64,000 bases of DNA from Bacteroidia bacterium (GTDB lineage: Bacteria; Bacteroidota; Bacteroidia; Chitinophagales; Chitinophagaceae), in the NCBI GenBank assembly GCA_030426665.1, contig JAUHYD010000021.1, positions 1 through 64,000 on the forward strand, given 5' to 3'. Under the pieces are notes generated by a model that was not told the origin of the DNA, did no database searches, and saw only the letters and a list, made by a program, of their open reading frames with translations. The translations under genes were made by a program, and so were the position numbers. Shown in pieces: positions 1-7,662 of the stretch. The stretch's first letter is position 1; each line of letters opens with the position of its first letter.

Positions 1-188
1 ACCTGCACTGCGCTGCAAAATATATAGTATCATTCGGCAATTTACCACTATCGACAGGGGCTTACTAGCGGCCACTGAATATATCTGTACATAGATTTTG
101 CGGTCGCTTCGTTTCGGCATTTTTCTTAACGCCATTTTTATAAGGCCGGTTTGGGTGTTGCTTATTTGTCGGAGTCTTGATGGAAAGA
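1..188. repeat. Intergenic repeat copy 1 (partial at window edge)
   Basis: First of six copies of a repeat that separates the NHL genes. It starts inside the unit at the window edge and runs to a GGAAAGA at 182-188, a one-base variant of the GGAAGGA found at the same place in the other copies. The next base series leads into the 3' end of the first NHL gene, so this copy is of the occupied type. Confidence 0.85.
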
Positions 189-224
189 TCTGAAGAAATA
201 CACTTCTTGTGATAGCACTAGATT

Positions 225-1550
225 TTAATGATGAATGGTTATTTCCCGGGTATCAATCACCTTGTTGTCCCGCAATACCTGTACGATATAAATGCCGTTT
301 GCCCACGTGGCGACATCTACAGATGCGGTGGCAGCCGTCCTATTGACATCACCTATCTGCATCTGCAGTCCGGCAAGGTCAGTTACCTTTATGTTGCAAT
401 CCTCACAAAGGTGCTTAATTTGTATTATGTCTCCTGAGGGATTAGGGTATATATTGATGCCTTCTTGAATTGCCCGATTATCAACCGAATTTGGGTGCGG
501 GATATCACGGGTTGTAATCATTCGCACACGGTTATTAGCCACATCTCCTAAAAAAATATCACCATCCGGAGCAACGGCTACACCTCCGGGACCTTTTAGC
601 TGCGCCAATAACGGGTCTCCCCAATCTCCTGAATAGCCTCCCCAACCAGTACCGGCTACGGTAGTAATAACGCCAGCAGTATCGACCTTTCTTATCCTGT
701 CATTACTTTGTTCAGCAATAAATACATTACCCAAAGTATCTATAGTCATTGCTCCCCCTCCAATATTGGCAGCTGTTGCAGGTCCTCCATCTCCGCTGAA
801 ACCAAACACCCCGGTACCCGCTATGGTAACTAACTTTCCTGCTGTATCTATCTTACGGATGCGGCTATTGTCGGTAAAAAAAATAACACCGTTTTTATCC
901 AATCTTACAAAAAATATATCCAGCGAAGCCGTATCTGCCATACTGCCATCAGGGCTAAAGCCTGATGTACCATTACCGGCAATAGTAGTTATTATCCCGA
1001 ATGTATCTACCCTGCGGATACGGTTGTTTGACCTGTCGGCTATGTATAAATTACCTGTATCATCTACCGCAATGCTTTCCGGATAATAAAGCTCTGCAAT
1101 AGTAGCAGCTATATTATCGCCATTGTATCCGGCAACACCAGTGCCAGCATAAGTTGTGATAATACCTAAGGGTGATACTTTACGGATACGCTGGTTATTT
1201 GCGTCTGCCACATAGATATTGCCTTTCCAATCAATTGCTACATCTATCGGGTCAATTTGTGCATAAATAGCTTCATATCCATCTCCACTATATCCCCCCG
1301 TACCATTTCCTGCTATAGTGGTAATGGTACCATTATATGCCGGGGAGACCTTTCTGACTCTGGCATTTCCGAAGTCGCATACATATAAATCTCCTGCTTT
1401 ATCCAACACCACAGAATAAGGGCCAGACAGATGGGCATTTGTTGCAGGCCCTCCATCTCCGGCACTACCTCCGCCTGCTACGGTAATAATTATCTGCGCA
1501 TTGGAGAGGAAAGAGAAAAGTAAAAACGGAATAAATAATAGGGATTTCAT
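225..1550 (-). CDS. Secreted NHL-repeat beta-propeller protein with T9SS sorting domain, copy 1
   Basis: 441 residues. An N-terminal signal peptide (MKSLLFIPFLLFSFLSNAQ) is followed by about six NHL-type repeats, each with a turn such as GDGGPAT or YSGDG and a strand pair like LYVCDFGNARVRKVS. The last 80 residues form a type A T9SS sorting domain beginning INIYPNPSGD and ending NGIYIVQVLRDNKVIDTREI, so export through the outer membrane and surface attachment or release are expected from the family. The binding partner is unknown; NHL propellers usually bind proteins or glycans. It is one of three tandem paralogs (439, 441 and 444 residues) on the minus strand. A 266-bp stretch (631-896) is almost identical to copy 3, which points to gene conversion. 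The ATG start follows directly from the signal peptide. Confidence 0.9.
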   Translation of the reverse strand: MKSLLFIPFLLFSFLSNAQIIITVAGGGSAGDGGPATNAHLSGPYSVVLDKAGDLYVCDFGNARVRKVSPAYNGTITTIAGNGTGGYSGDGYEAIYAQIDPIDVAIDWKGNIYVADANNQRIRKVSPLGIITTYAGTGVAGYNGDNIAATIAELYYPESIAVDDTGNLYIADRSNNRIRRVDTFGIITTIAGNGTSGFSPDGSMADTASLDIFFVRLDKNGVIFFTDNSRIRKIDTAGKLVTIAGTGVFGFSGDGGPATAANIGGGAMTIDTLGNVFIAEQSNDRIRKVDTAGVITTVAGTGWGGYSGDWGDPLLAQLKGPGGVAVAPDGDIFLGDVANNRVRMITTRDIPHPNSVDNRAIQEGINIYPNPSGDIIQIKHLCEDCNIKVTDLAGLQMQIGDVNRTAATASVDVATWANGIYIVQVLRDNKVIDTREITIHH

Positions 1551-1726
1551 TTTGTGATGAATTTTGACTGAATAATAAATTTAAGAATATTTTTAAATAG
1601 TATTGTCGGAACCATGATTATGGGACAAACAAGACAAATGTTGCCGGAAGGATGATACAATATATATCAACAGTCAAGAACAGATATTCGAATGCTAACT
1701 TTAAGTGACTTATGGCTTTTTCATAT

Positions 1727-1977
1727 GTTCTTTTGCCTTGACGCAAAAGAACCAAAAAGTCAAGGCTGTATAAAAATCGGCTAAAAAACACCTGCACTGC
1801 GCTGCAAAATATATAGTATCATTCGGCAATTTATCACTATCGACAGGGGCTTACTATCGGCCAATGAATATATCTGTACATAGATTTTGCGGTCGCTTCG
1901 TTTCGGCATTTTTCTTAACGCCATTTTTATAAGGCCGGTTTGAGTGTTTCTTATTTGTTGCAGTCTTGATGGAAGGA
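1727..1977. repeat. Intergenic repeat copy 2 (occupied type)
   Basis: Begins with a perfect hairpin: arms GTTCTTTTGC (1727-1736) and GCAAAAGAAC (1743-1752) around CTTGAC. That loop can alternatively pair with GTCAAGG at 1759-1765. The repeat continues through a conserved 210-bp body to GGAAGGA at 1971-1977, after which the 3' flank of NHL copy 2 starts. An open frame in the body is present in all copies but has no recognisable domain, and I do not call it a gene. Confidence 0.85.
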
Positions 1978-2013
1978 CCTGAAGAAGTATATTTTTCATG
2001 ATAGGGTTTGCTC

Positions 2014-3333
2014 TTAATGATGAATGGTTATTTCCTGAGTATCAATCACCTTGTTGTCCTGCAATACCTGTACGATATATATGCCGTTTGCCCACGTGCC
2101 GGCATCTATAGATGCCGAGGTAGCCGTCCTATTGACGGCATCTGTAGGTACCTGCTGTCCTCCGAGGTCAGTTACCTTTATTGTACAGCCCTCACAAAGG
2201 TGCTCAAAATGTATTATGTCTCCTGAGGGATTAGGATATATTTTGATGCCTTCTTGAATTGCCCGATTATCAACCGAATTTGGGTGCGGGATATCACGGG
2301 TTGTAACCATTCGGACACGTCGATTATTCCCATCCGCTATAAATATATCTCCATCAGGGGCTATAGCAACGCTTGTGGGGCCAGACAGCTGTGCCAATAG
2401 CGGGTCTCCCCAATCTCCGGAATAACCACCCAATCCGGTACCAGCCACAGTAGTGATAATACCAGCGGTATCGATCTTTCTTACCCGGTTACTGCTCCCT
2501 TCAGCAGTAAAAATATTACCAATTGTGTCAATACCCATCGCGCCGCCTTCAATATTTGCAACGGTAGCAGGTCCTCCATCGCCACTATAGCCGTATATGC
2601 CAGTACCAGCTATGGTAACTAATTTCCCGGCCATATCAATCTTACGGATACGGGCATTGTCGGTAAAAAAAATAACGCCATTTTTGTCCAGCCTGATATG
2701 ATACAAATCAAGAGAAGCTGTATCCGCCATACTGCCATCAGGGCTGAAACCTACAGAACCATTGCCGGCAATGGTAGTTATTGTCCCGAATGTATCTACC
2801 ATACGGATACGATTGTTTGACTTGTCGGCTATATATAAGGTCCCAGTATCATCTACCGCAATGCTTTCCGGATAATAAAGCTCTGCAGAAGTAGCAGCTA
2901 TATTATCGCCATTGTATCCGGCTGTGCCGGTACCGGCATATGTGGTGATTATGCCTAAAGGGGATACCTTTCGGATGCGGTGGTTACTTGCGTCTGCCAA
3001 AAAAACATTGCCCTTCCAGTCGATAGCCACATCTATAGCAGCTACTTGTGCATAAATAGCTTCGTAGCCATCACCGCTATAGCCAACTATACCATTTCCG
3101 GCTATGGTAGTAAGAATGCCATTATATGCAGGAGACACCTTACTTACTTTGGCGCTATTACACAAATACAAGCTTCCGTCTTCACTCAACACAACAGAAT
3201 AAGGCCTAGATATATATGCATTAGTTGCAGGTCCACCATCTCCGGCACTACCTCCACCTGCTACGGTAATAATTATCTGCGCATTGGAGAGGAAAGAAAA
3301 AAGTATAAACGGAATTAATAACAGGGTTTTCAT
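2014..3333 (-). CDS. Secreted NHL-repeat beta-propeller protein with T9SS sorting domain, copy 2
   Basis: 439 residues with the same plan as its neighbours: signal peptide (MKTLLLIPFILFSFLSNAQ), about six NHL blades, and a type A T9SS domain from IKIYPNPSGD to the C-terminus. The first blade is two residues shorter than in copies 1 and 3 (LCNSAKVSKVS against LYVCDFGNARVRKVS). Its last 93 bp are identical to the truncated remnant at 6247-6339. The gene with its flanks lies between GGAAGGA at 1971-1977 and GGAAGGA at 3429-3435, the same 7-mer at which the empty units are joined. Function is inferred only as a secreted propeller. Confidence 0.9.
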   Translation of the reverse strand: MKTLLLIPFILFSFLSNAQIIITVAGGGSAGDGGPATNAYISRPYSVVLSEDGSLYLCNSAKVSKVSPAYNGILTTIAGNGIVGYSGDGYEAIYAQVAAIDVAIDWKGNVFLADASNHRIRKVSPLGIITTYAGTGTAGYNGDNIAATSAELYYPESIAVDDTGTLYIADKSNNRIRMVDTFGTITTIAGNGSVGFSPDGSMADTASLDLYHIRLDKNGVIFFTDNARIRKIDMAGKLVTIAGTGIYGYSGDGGPATVANIEGGAMGIDTIGNIFTAEGSSNRVRKIDTAGIITTVAGTGLGGYSGDWGDPLLAQLSGPTSVAIAPDGDIFIADGNNRRVRMVTTRDIPHPNSVDNRAIQEGIKIYPNPSGDIIHFEHLCEGCTIKVTDLGGQQVPTDAVNRTATSASIDAGTWANGIYIVQVLQDNKVIDTQEITIHH

Positions 3334-3510
3334 TTTGTGATGAATATTGACTGAATTATAAATATAAGAATATTTTTAAATAGTACTGTTGGAACCATGA
3401 TTATAGGGCAAACAAGACAAATGTTGCCGGAAGGATGATACAATATACATCAACAGTCAAGAACAAATATTCGAATGCTGACTTAAAGTGAATTATGGCT
3501 TTTTTATATA

Positions 3511-3760
3511 TTCTTTTGCCTTGACGCAAAAGAACCAAAAAGTCAAGGCTGTATAAAAATCGGCTAAAAAACACCTGCACTGCGCTGCAAAATATATAGT
3601 ATCATTCGGCAATTTACCACTATCGACAGGGGCTTACTAGCGGCCACTGAATATATCTGTACATAGATTTTGCGGTCGCTACGTTTCGGCATTTTTTTTA
3701 ACGCCATTTTTATAAGGCCGATTTGGGCGTTGCTTATTTGTCGGAGTCTTGATGGAAGGA
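3511..3760. repeat. Intergenic repeat copy 3, empty cassette
   Basis: Same repeat as copy 2, starting with TTCTTTTGC at 3511. At GGAAGGA (3754-3760) it joins directly to TGATACAATATACATCAACAG, the sequence found upstream of the NHL genes, instead of entering an NHL gene. The whole 1.46-kb gene segment is missing at this exact point. Confidence 0.85.
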
Positions 3761-3835
3761 TGATACAATATACATCAACAGAAAAGAACAGATATTCGAT
3801 TTCCAATTTTAAAGTGAATAATGGCTTTTTCATTT

Positions 3836-4086
3836 GTTCTTTTGCCTTGACGCAAAAGAACCAAAAAGTCAAGGCTGTATAAAAATCGGCTAAAAAACAC
3901 ATGCTCTACGCTGCAAAATATATAGTATCATTCGGCAATTTACTACTATCACCAGGGGCTTACTAGCGGCTACTGAATATATCTGTACATAGATTTTGCG
4001 GTCGCTTCGTTTCGGCATTTTTCTTAACGCCATTTTTATAAGGCCGGTTTGGGCGTTGCTTATTTGTTGCAGTCTTGATGGAAGGA
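3836..4086. repeat. Intergenic repeat copy 4 (occupied type)
   Basis: Perfect hairpin arms GTTCTTTTGC and GCAAAAGAAC at 3836-3861, then the conserved body, ending at GGAAGGA (4080-4086). It leads into NHL copy 3. Confidence 0.85.
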
Positions 4087-4122
4087 CCTGAAGAAGTATA
4101 CTTTTTGTGATAGTGCCTACTC

Positions 4123-5457
4123 TTAATGATGAATGGTTATTTCCTGAGTATCAATCACCTTGTTGTCCTGCAATACCTGTACGATGTAGATACCGTTTGC
4201 CCACCTACCTGCATCTACAGATGCGGTGGCAGCCGTCCTTTTGACATCACCTATCTGCACCTGCTGTCCGGCAAGGTCGGTGACCTTTATTGTACAGCCC
4301 TCACAAAGGTGCTTAATATGTATTATGTCTCCAGAGGGATTAGGGTATATTTTGATACCTTCTTGAACTGCCCGATTATCAACCGAATTTGGGTGTGGGA
4401 TATCACGAGTTGTAATCATTCGCACACGGTTATTAGCCCCATCCCCTATAAAAATGTCACCATCCGGAGCAACGGCTACACCTGCAGGACCTTTTAGCTG
4501 GGCTAATAACGGGTCTCCCCAATCTCCCGAATAGCCTCCCCAACCAGTACCGGCTACGGTAGTAATAACGCCAGCAGTATCGACCTTTCTTATCCTGTCA
4601 TTACTTTGTTCAGCAATAAATACATTACCCAAAGTATCTATAGTCATTGCTCCCCCTCCAATATTGGCAGCTGTTCCAGGTCCTCCATCTCCGCTGAAAC
4701 CAAACACCCCGGTACCCGCTATGGTAACTAACTTTCCTGCTGTATCTATCTTACGGATACGGCTATTGTCGGTAAAAAAAATAACACCGTTTTTGTCCAA
4801 TCTAATATAATACAATCCCAACGAAGCTGTATCCGCCATACTGCCATCAGGGCTGAATCCTACAGAACCATTGCCGGCAATGGTTGTTATCACCCCGAAT
4901 GTGTCTACCCTCCGGATGCGGTTGTTTGACCTGTCGGCAATATATAGATTGCCTGTATCATCGACCGCGATACTTTCAGGTAAATAAAGATCTGCGGCTG
5001 TGGCAGCTATATTATCTCCATTGTACCCTGCTGTACCGGTACCGGCATACGTAGTGATAATACCTGCCGGTGAAACTTTACGGATACGATTATTGGGCTG
5101 ATCTGCCAAAAAAATATTGCCTTTCCAGTCAATTGCCACATCTGCAGCACCTACCTGTGCATAAACAGCTTCAAAGCCATCTCCGCTAAACCCAAAAGTG
5201 CCGTTCCCGGCTATGGTGGTAATAGTGCCGTTATATGCCGGAGATACTTTTTTCACCTTTGCATTATTTACATCGCATATATACATATCTCCTGCTTTAT
5301 CCAGCACTACCGAATATGGACTATATAAATGGGCGTTAGTTGCAGGTCCGCCATCTCCGCTATCACCAGCACCGCCTACACCTGCTACGGTAATAATTAT
5401 CTGCGCATTGGAGAGGAAAGAGAAAAGTAAAAACGGAATAAATAATAGGGGTTTCAT
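4123..5457 (-). CDS. Secreted NHL-repeat beta-propeller protein with T9SS sorting domain, copy 3
   Basis: 444 residues: signal peptide (MKPLLFIPFLLFSFLSNAQ), about six NHL blades, and a type A T9SS domain starting IKIYPNPSGD. The first blade carries a short insertion (GVGGAGDSGDGG) that the other copies lack. Residues in the middle (IRKIDTAGKLVTIAGTGVFG and following) are nearly identical to copy 1 at DNA level, while the N-terminal third is more divergent, so the paralogs are mosaics. The right-hand cassette boundary is mutated to GAAAGGA (5553-5559). Cellular role is unknown; surface display is inferred from the sorting domain. Confidence 0.9.
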   Translation of the reverse strand: MKPLLFIPFLLFSFLSNAQIIITVAGVGGAGDSGDGGPATNAHLYSPYSVVLDKAGDMYICDVNNAKVKKVSPAYNGTITTIAGNGTFGFSGDGFEAVYAQVGAADVAIDWKGNIFLADQPNNRIRKVSPAGIITTYAGTGTAGYNGDNIAATAADLYLPESIAVDDTGNLYIADRSNNRIRRVDTFGVITTIAGNGSVGFSPDGSMADTASLGLYYIRLDKNGVIFFTDNSRIRKIDTAGKLVTIAGTGVFGFSGDGGPGTAANIGGGAMTIDTLGNVFIAEQSNDRIRKVDTAGVITTVAGTGWGGYSGDWGDPLLAQLKGPAGVAVAPDGDIFIGDGANNRVRMITTRDIPHPNSVDNRAVQEGIKIYPNPSGDIIHIKHLCEGCTIKVTDLAGQQVQIGDVKRTAATASVDAGRWANGIYIVQVLQDNKVIDTQEITIHH

Positions 5458-5633
5458 TTTGTGATGAATATTGACTGAATAATAAATTTAAGAATATTTT
5501 TAAATAGTATTGTCGGAACCATGATTATGGGACAAACAAGACAAATGTTGCCGAAAGGATGATACAATATACATCAACAGAAAAGAACAGATCTTCGAAT
5601 GCTAACTTTAAGTGACTTATGGCTTTTTCATAT

Positions 5634-5884
5634 GTTCTTTTGCCTTGACACAAAAGAACCAAAAAGTCAAGGCTGTATAAAAATCGGCTAAAAAACACCT
5701 GCACTGCGCTGCAAAATATATAGTATCATTCGGCAATTTATCACTATCGACAGAGGCTTACTAGCGACCACCGAATATATCTGTACATAGATTTTGCGGT
5801 CGCTTCGTTTCGGCATTTTTCTTAACGCCATTTTTATAAGGCCGGTTTGGGCGTTGCTTATTTGTTGCAGTCTTGATGGAAGGA
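5634..5884. repeat. Intergenic repeat copy 5, empty cassette
   Basis: Starts with GTTCTTTTGC at 5634, with the right hairpin arm mutated (ACACAAAAGAAC). It reaches GGAAGGA at 5878-5884 and again joins directly to TGATACAATATACATCAACAG. It shares with empty copy 3 the downstream variant TTTAAAGTGAATAATG, so the two empty units probably descend from one event followed by duplication. Confidence 0.85.
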
Positions 5885-5959
5885 TGATACAATATACATC
5901 AACAGAAAAGAACAGATATTCGATTGCTAACTTTAAAGTGAATAATGACTTTTTCATTT

Positions 5960-6210
5960 GTTCTTTTGCCTTGACGCAAAATAACCAAAAAGTCAAGGCT
6001 GTATAAAAATCGGCTAAAAAACACCTGCACTGCGCTGCAAAATATATAGTATCATTCGGCAATTTATCACTATCGACAGAGGCTTACTAGCGGCCACCGA
6101 ATATATCTGTACATAGATTTTGCGGTCGCTTCGTTTCGGCATTTTTCTTAACGCCATTTTTATAAGGCCGGTTTGAGTGTTTCTTATTTTTTGCAGTCTT
6201 GATGGAAGGA
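5960..6210. repeat. Intergenic repeat copy 6 (leads into truncated gene)
   Basis: Begins with GTTCTTTTGC at 5960; the right arm is mutated to GCAAAATAAC. It ends at GGAAGGA (6204-6210) followed by CCTGAAGAAG, the occupied-type flank, and then the 3' remnant of a fourth NHL gene. Confidence 0.85.
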
Positions 6211-6246
6211 CCTGAAGAAGTATACTTTTTGTGATAGTGCCTACTC

Positions 6247-6339
6247 TTAATGATGAATGGTTATTTCCTGAGTATCAATCACCTTGTTGTCCTGCAATAC
6301 CTGTACGATATATATGCCGTTTGCCCACGTGCCGGCATC
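6247..6339 (-). pseudogene. 3' remnant of a fourth NHL/T9SS gene
   Basis: These 93 bp are identical by eye to the last 93 bp of NHL copy 2 (2014-2106) and would encode only the final 30 residues, from DAGTWANGIYIVQVLQ to the stop. Identity ends abruptly at 6339, where unrelated sequence leading to the transaldolase promoter begins. The identity suggests recent loss or a recombination junction that marks the end of the array. Confidence 0.85.
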
Positions 6340-6417
6340 ACAAACAAAAAATCATTCATTTTACAAAATGTTGATAATAATTGAATAACTCGGCTGTGTC
6401 GTTCCTGTTTATTTCTG

Positions 6418-6425
6418 TAATTTTG
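6418..6425 (+). promoter_or_regulatory. Bacteroidota -7 box for the transaldolase gene
   Basis: TAATTTTG matches the Bacteroidota sigma-70 -7 consensus TAnnTTTG exactly and lies 21 bp before the ATG. No clear TTTG was seen at -33. Confidence 0.55.
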
Positions 6426-6446
6426 CATCTTATAAAATATCATAAC

Positions 6447-7100
6447 ATGAAATTCTTTATTGATACAGCCAACCTGGCACAGATACAGGAAGCAAATGAT
6501 CTGGGTATCCTTGACGGTGTTACTACCAATCCTTCGTTGATGGCAAAAGAAGGCATAAAAGGCACAGAAGCTATTGCAGCCCACTACAAGACTATTTGCG
6601 AAATGGTAGATGGCCCTGTAAGTGCAGAAGTACTGGGCACCACGTTTGAAGGCATCGTAGAAGAAGGCAAAAAGCTTGCAGCTATCCACGAAAACATTGT
6701 GGTAAAGGTTCCGATGATAAAAGACGGCATAAAAGCTATTAAGTGGTTTACCGACAACGGCATACTTACCAATTGCACACTGGTATTTTCTGCCGGCCAG
6801 GCTATTATGGCAGCCAAAGCAGGTGCTACCTTTGTTTCTCCTTTCATCGGCCGCATAGACGATAGCAGCTGGGATGGCGTTCAACTGGTGGAACAAATAG
6901 TAAACATCTACAACTCTCAAGGATTCCTTACCGAGGTTTTGGCAGCATCTATCCGCAATCCGTTGCATATAGTACGTTGTGCTGAGGTAGGCGCAGACGT
7001 TTGCACCTGTCCGCTCAATTCTATTCTGGGACTGCTGAAACACCCGTTGACAGATAACGGTCTGGCACAGTTCCTGAAAGATGCTCAGGCAATGCAGTAA
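6447..7100 (+). CDS. tal: Small transaldolase / fructose-6-phosphate aldolase family (TalC type)
   Basis: 217 residues, the usual length of the short TalC/FSA family. It is predicted to transfer a dihydroxyacetone unit in the non-oxidative pentose phosphate pathway. Visible landmarks are FIDTAN at the N-terminus, GVTTNPSL (residues 24-31), the Schiff-base lysine K87 in VVKVPM, and FVSPFIGRIDD. I chose the ATG at 6447 because it begins the family's MKFFIDTAN and follows a -7 box; an open frame continues upstream to a TTG at 6381 but would add an unrelated leader. The gene stands alone, ending in its own terminator. It may be a fructose-6-phosphate aldolase rather than a true transaldolase; sequence by eye cannot separate these. 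Confidence 0.92.
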   Translation: MKFFIDTANLAQIQEANDLGILDGVTTNPSLMAKEGIKGTEAIAAHYKTICEMVDGPVSAEVLGTTFEGIVEEGKKLAAIHENIVVKVPMIKDGIKAIKWFTDNGILTNCTLVFSAGQAIMAAKAGATFVSPFIGRIDDSSWDGVQLVEQIVNIYNSQGFLTEVLAASIRNPLHIVRCAEVGADVCTCPLNSILGLLKHPLTDNGLAQFLKDAQAMQ

Positions 7101-7129
7101 TCAATAATACTTAATACATCAAGCATAAG

Positions 7130-7156
7130 CAACGGCAGCCATTTCGGTTGCCGTTG
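7130..7156 (+). terminator. Rho-independent terminator of the transaldolase gene
   Basis: Arms CAACGGCAGCC and GGTTGCCGTTG (11 bp with one G-T pair) around ATTTC, followed by TTGCTTTT. It lies 29 bp after the stop codon. Confidence 0.75.
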
Positions 7157-7599
7157 TTGCTTTTATGACACCTTGTGAATGTTTATATGCCTGCAAAGGT
7201 GCCCTGCGGGTTCACATTCAACCCTCATTTTTTCAAAAAGACGCCCATTTTCTCTTTTACCTCATTTTTCGGGAATCGAAAATTACCGTTCGGCGGCTAA
7301 TTCATACACTTCACGCCGATAAACATACACTTCGTCGGATTCTTTGATTTTTCTGATTTAGGTAAAGTAATTTGCACTTATACAAACAAAGCGACAGAAA
7401 AGGCACGTTGTTAGTTTGAATGCCAGCCCCTATGAATCGGAGGCCTTAGTGACCAAAAAAAGAAGCAAAACCAGTAAAGAGAAAAGAGCCTATATGTTAA
7501 TTAATAATGTCAGTTTGAAAAACCCTATACCCTATACCCTATCAACAAATAGGACCAACATCACTTAAGATACGTGATACCTATGAAAATACCCCGAAA
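7157..7599. other. Long intergenic region, possible small-RNA or small-peptide locus
   Basis: About 440 bp without a convincing gene. It holds a 10-bp direct repeat (separate entry), a near-promoter GTAATTTGC around 7367, three tandem ACCCTAT units (7522-7542), and a 24-codon frame at 7494-7568 beginning MLINNVSLKNPIPYTLS. The frame has no known family and no strong ribosome site. If transcription starts near 7375 it would end at the hairpin at 7600-7632, giving a transcript of about 260 nt convergent with the response regulator gene. This is inference only. Confidence 0.3.
7303..7333 (+). promoter_or_regulatory. Candidate LytTR binding site (direct repeat, 21-bp period)
   Basis: CATACACTTC occurs at 7303-7312 and again at 7324-7333. 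Known LytTR regulators such as AgrA bind about 9-bp direct repeats on the same DNA face, two helical turns apart. The site is 330 bp from the 3' end of a LytTR response regulator gene and upstream of a weak -7-like GTAATTTGC. Binding is inferred from geometry only. Confidence 0.35.
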
Positions 7600-7632
7600 G
7601 TAGGCTGTCTGTTCGCAGACAGCCTACGTTGT
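7600..7632 (+). terminator. Strong UUCG-loop terminator hairpin, probably bidirectional
   Basis: A perfect 12-bp stem (GTAGGCTGTCTG / CAGACAGCCTAC, 7600-7627) with a TTCG loop, then GTTGTTTTT on the plus strand. It lies 35 bp after the stop of the minus-strand response regulator, which it may also terminate, but the T-run is on the plus side, pointing to plus-strand transcription. Confidence 0.75.
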
Positions 7633-7662
7633 TTTTACCTAAACACTTTTTAGCTGACACCA

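Noticed and set aside
766-1086. Plus-strand frames opposite the NHL genes
   Set aside because: Antisense shadows of the repetitive minus-strand genes.
1971-3435. GGAAGGA as a transposon target-site duplication around the NHL genes
   Set aside because: There is no transposase or terminal inverted repeat, and repeated insertion at the same base of several repeats is less simple than deletion between short repeats.
1781-6062. Open frames of 72-124 codons in the intergenic repeats (1781-1999, 3564-3902, 5688-6062)
   Set aside because: They follow the repeat DNA, differ in length by chance starts, have no domain and no signal of protein selection; treated as non-coding repeat.
6279-7043. 254-codon minus-strand frame over the transaldolase gene
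   Set aside because: Antisense to a well-supported enzyme with all motifs; composition unlike a protein.
7165-7347. 60-codon frame after the transaldolase terminator
   Set aside because: Overlaps the terminator tail, no domain, odd composition.
7522-7542. ACCCTAT repeats as a CRISPR or minisatellite array
   Set aside because: Only three 7-bp units without spacers.
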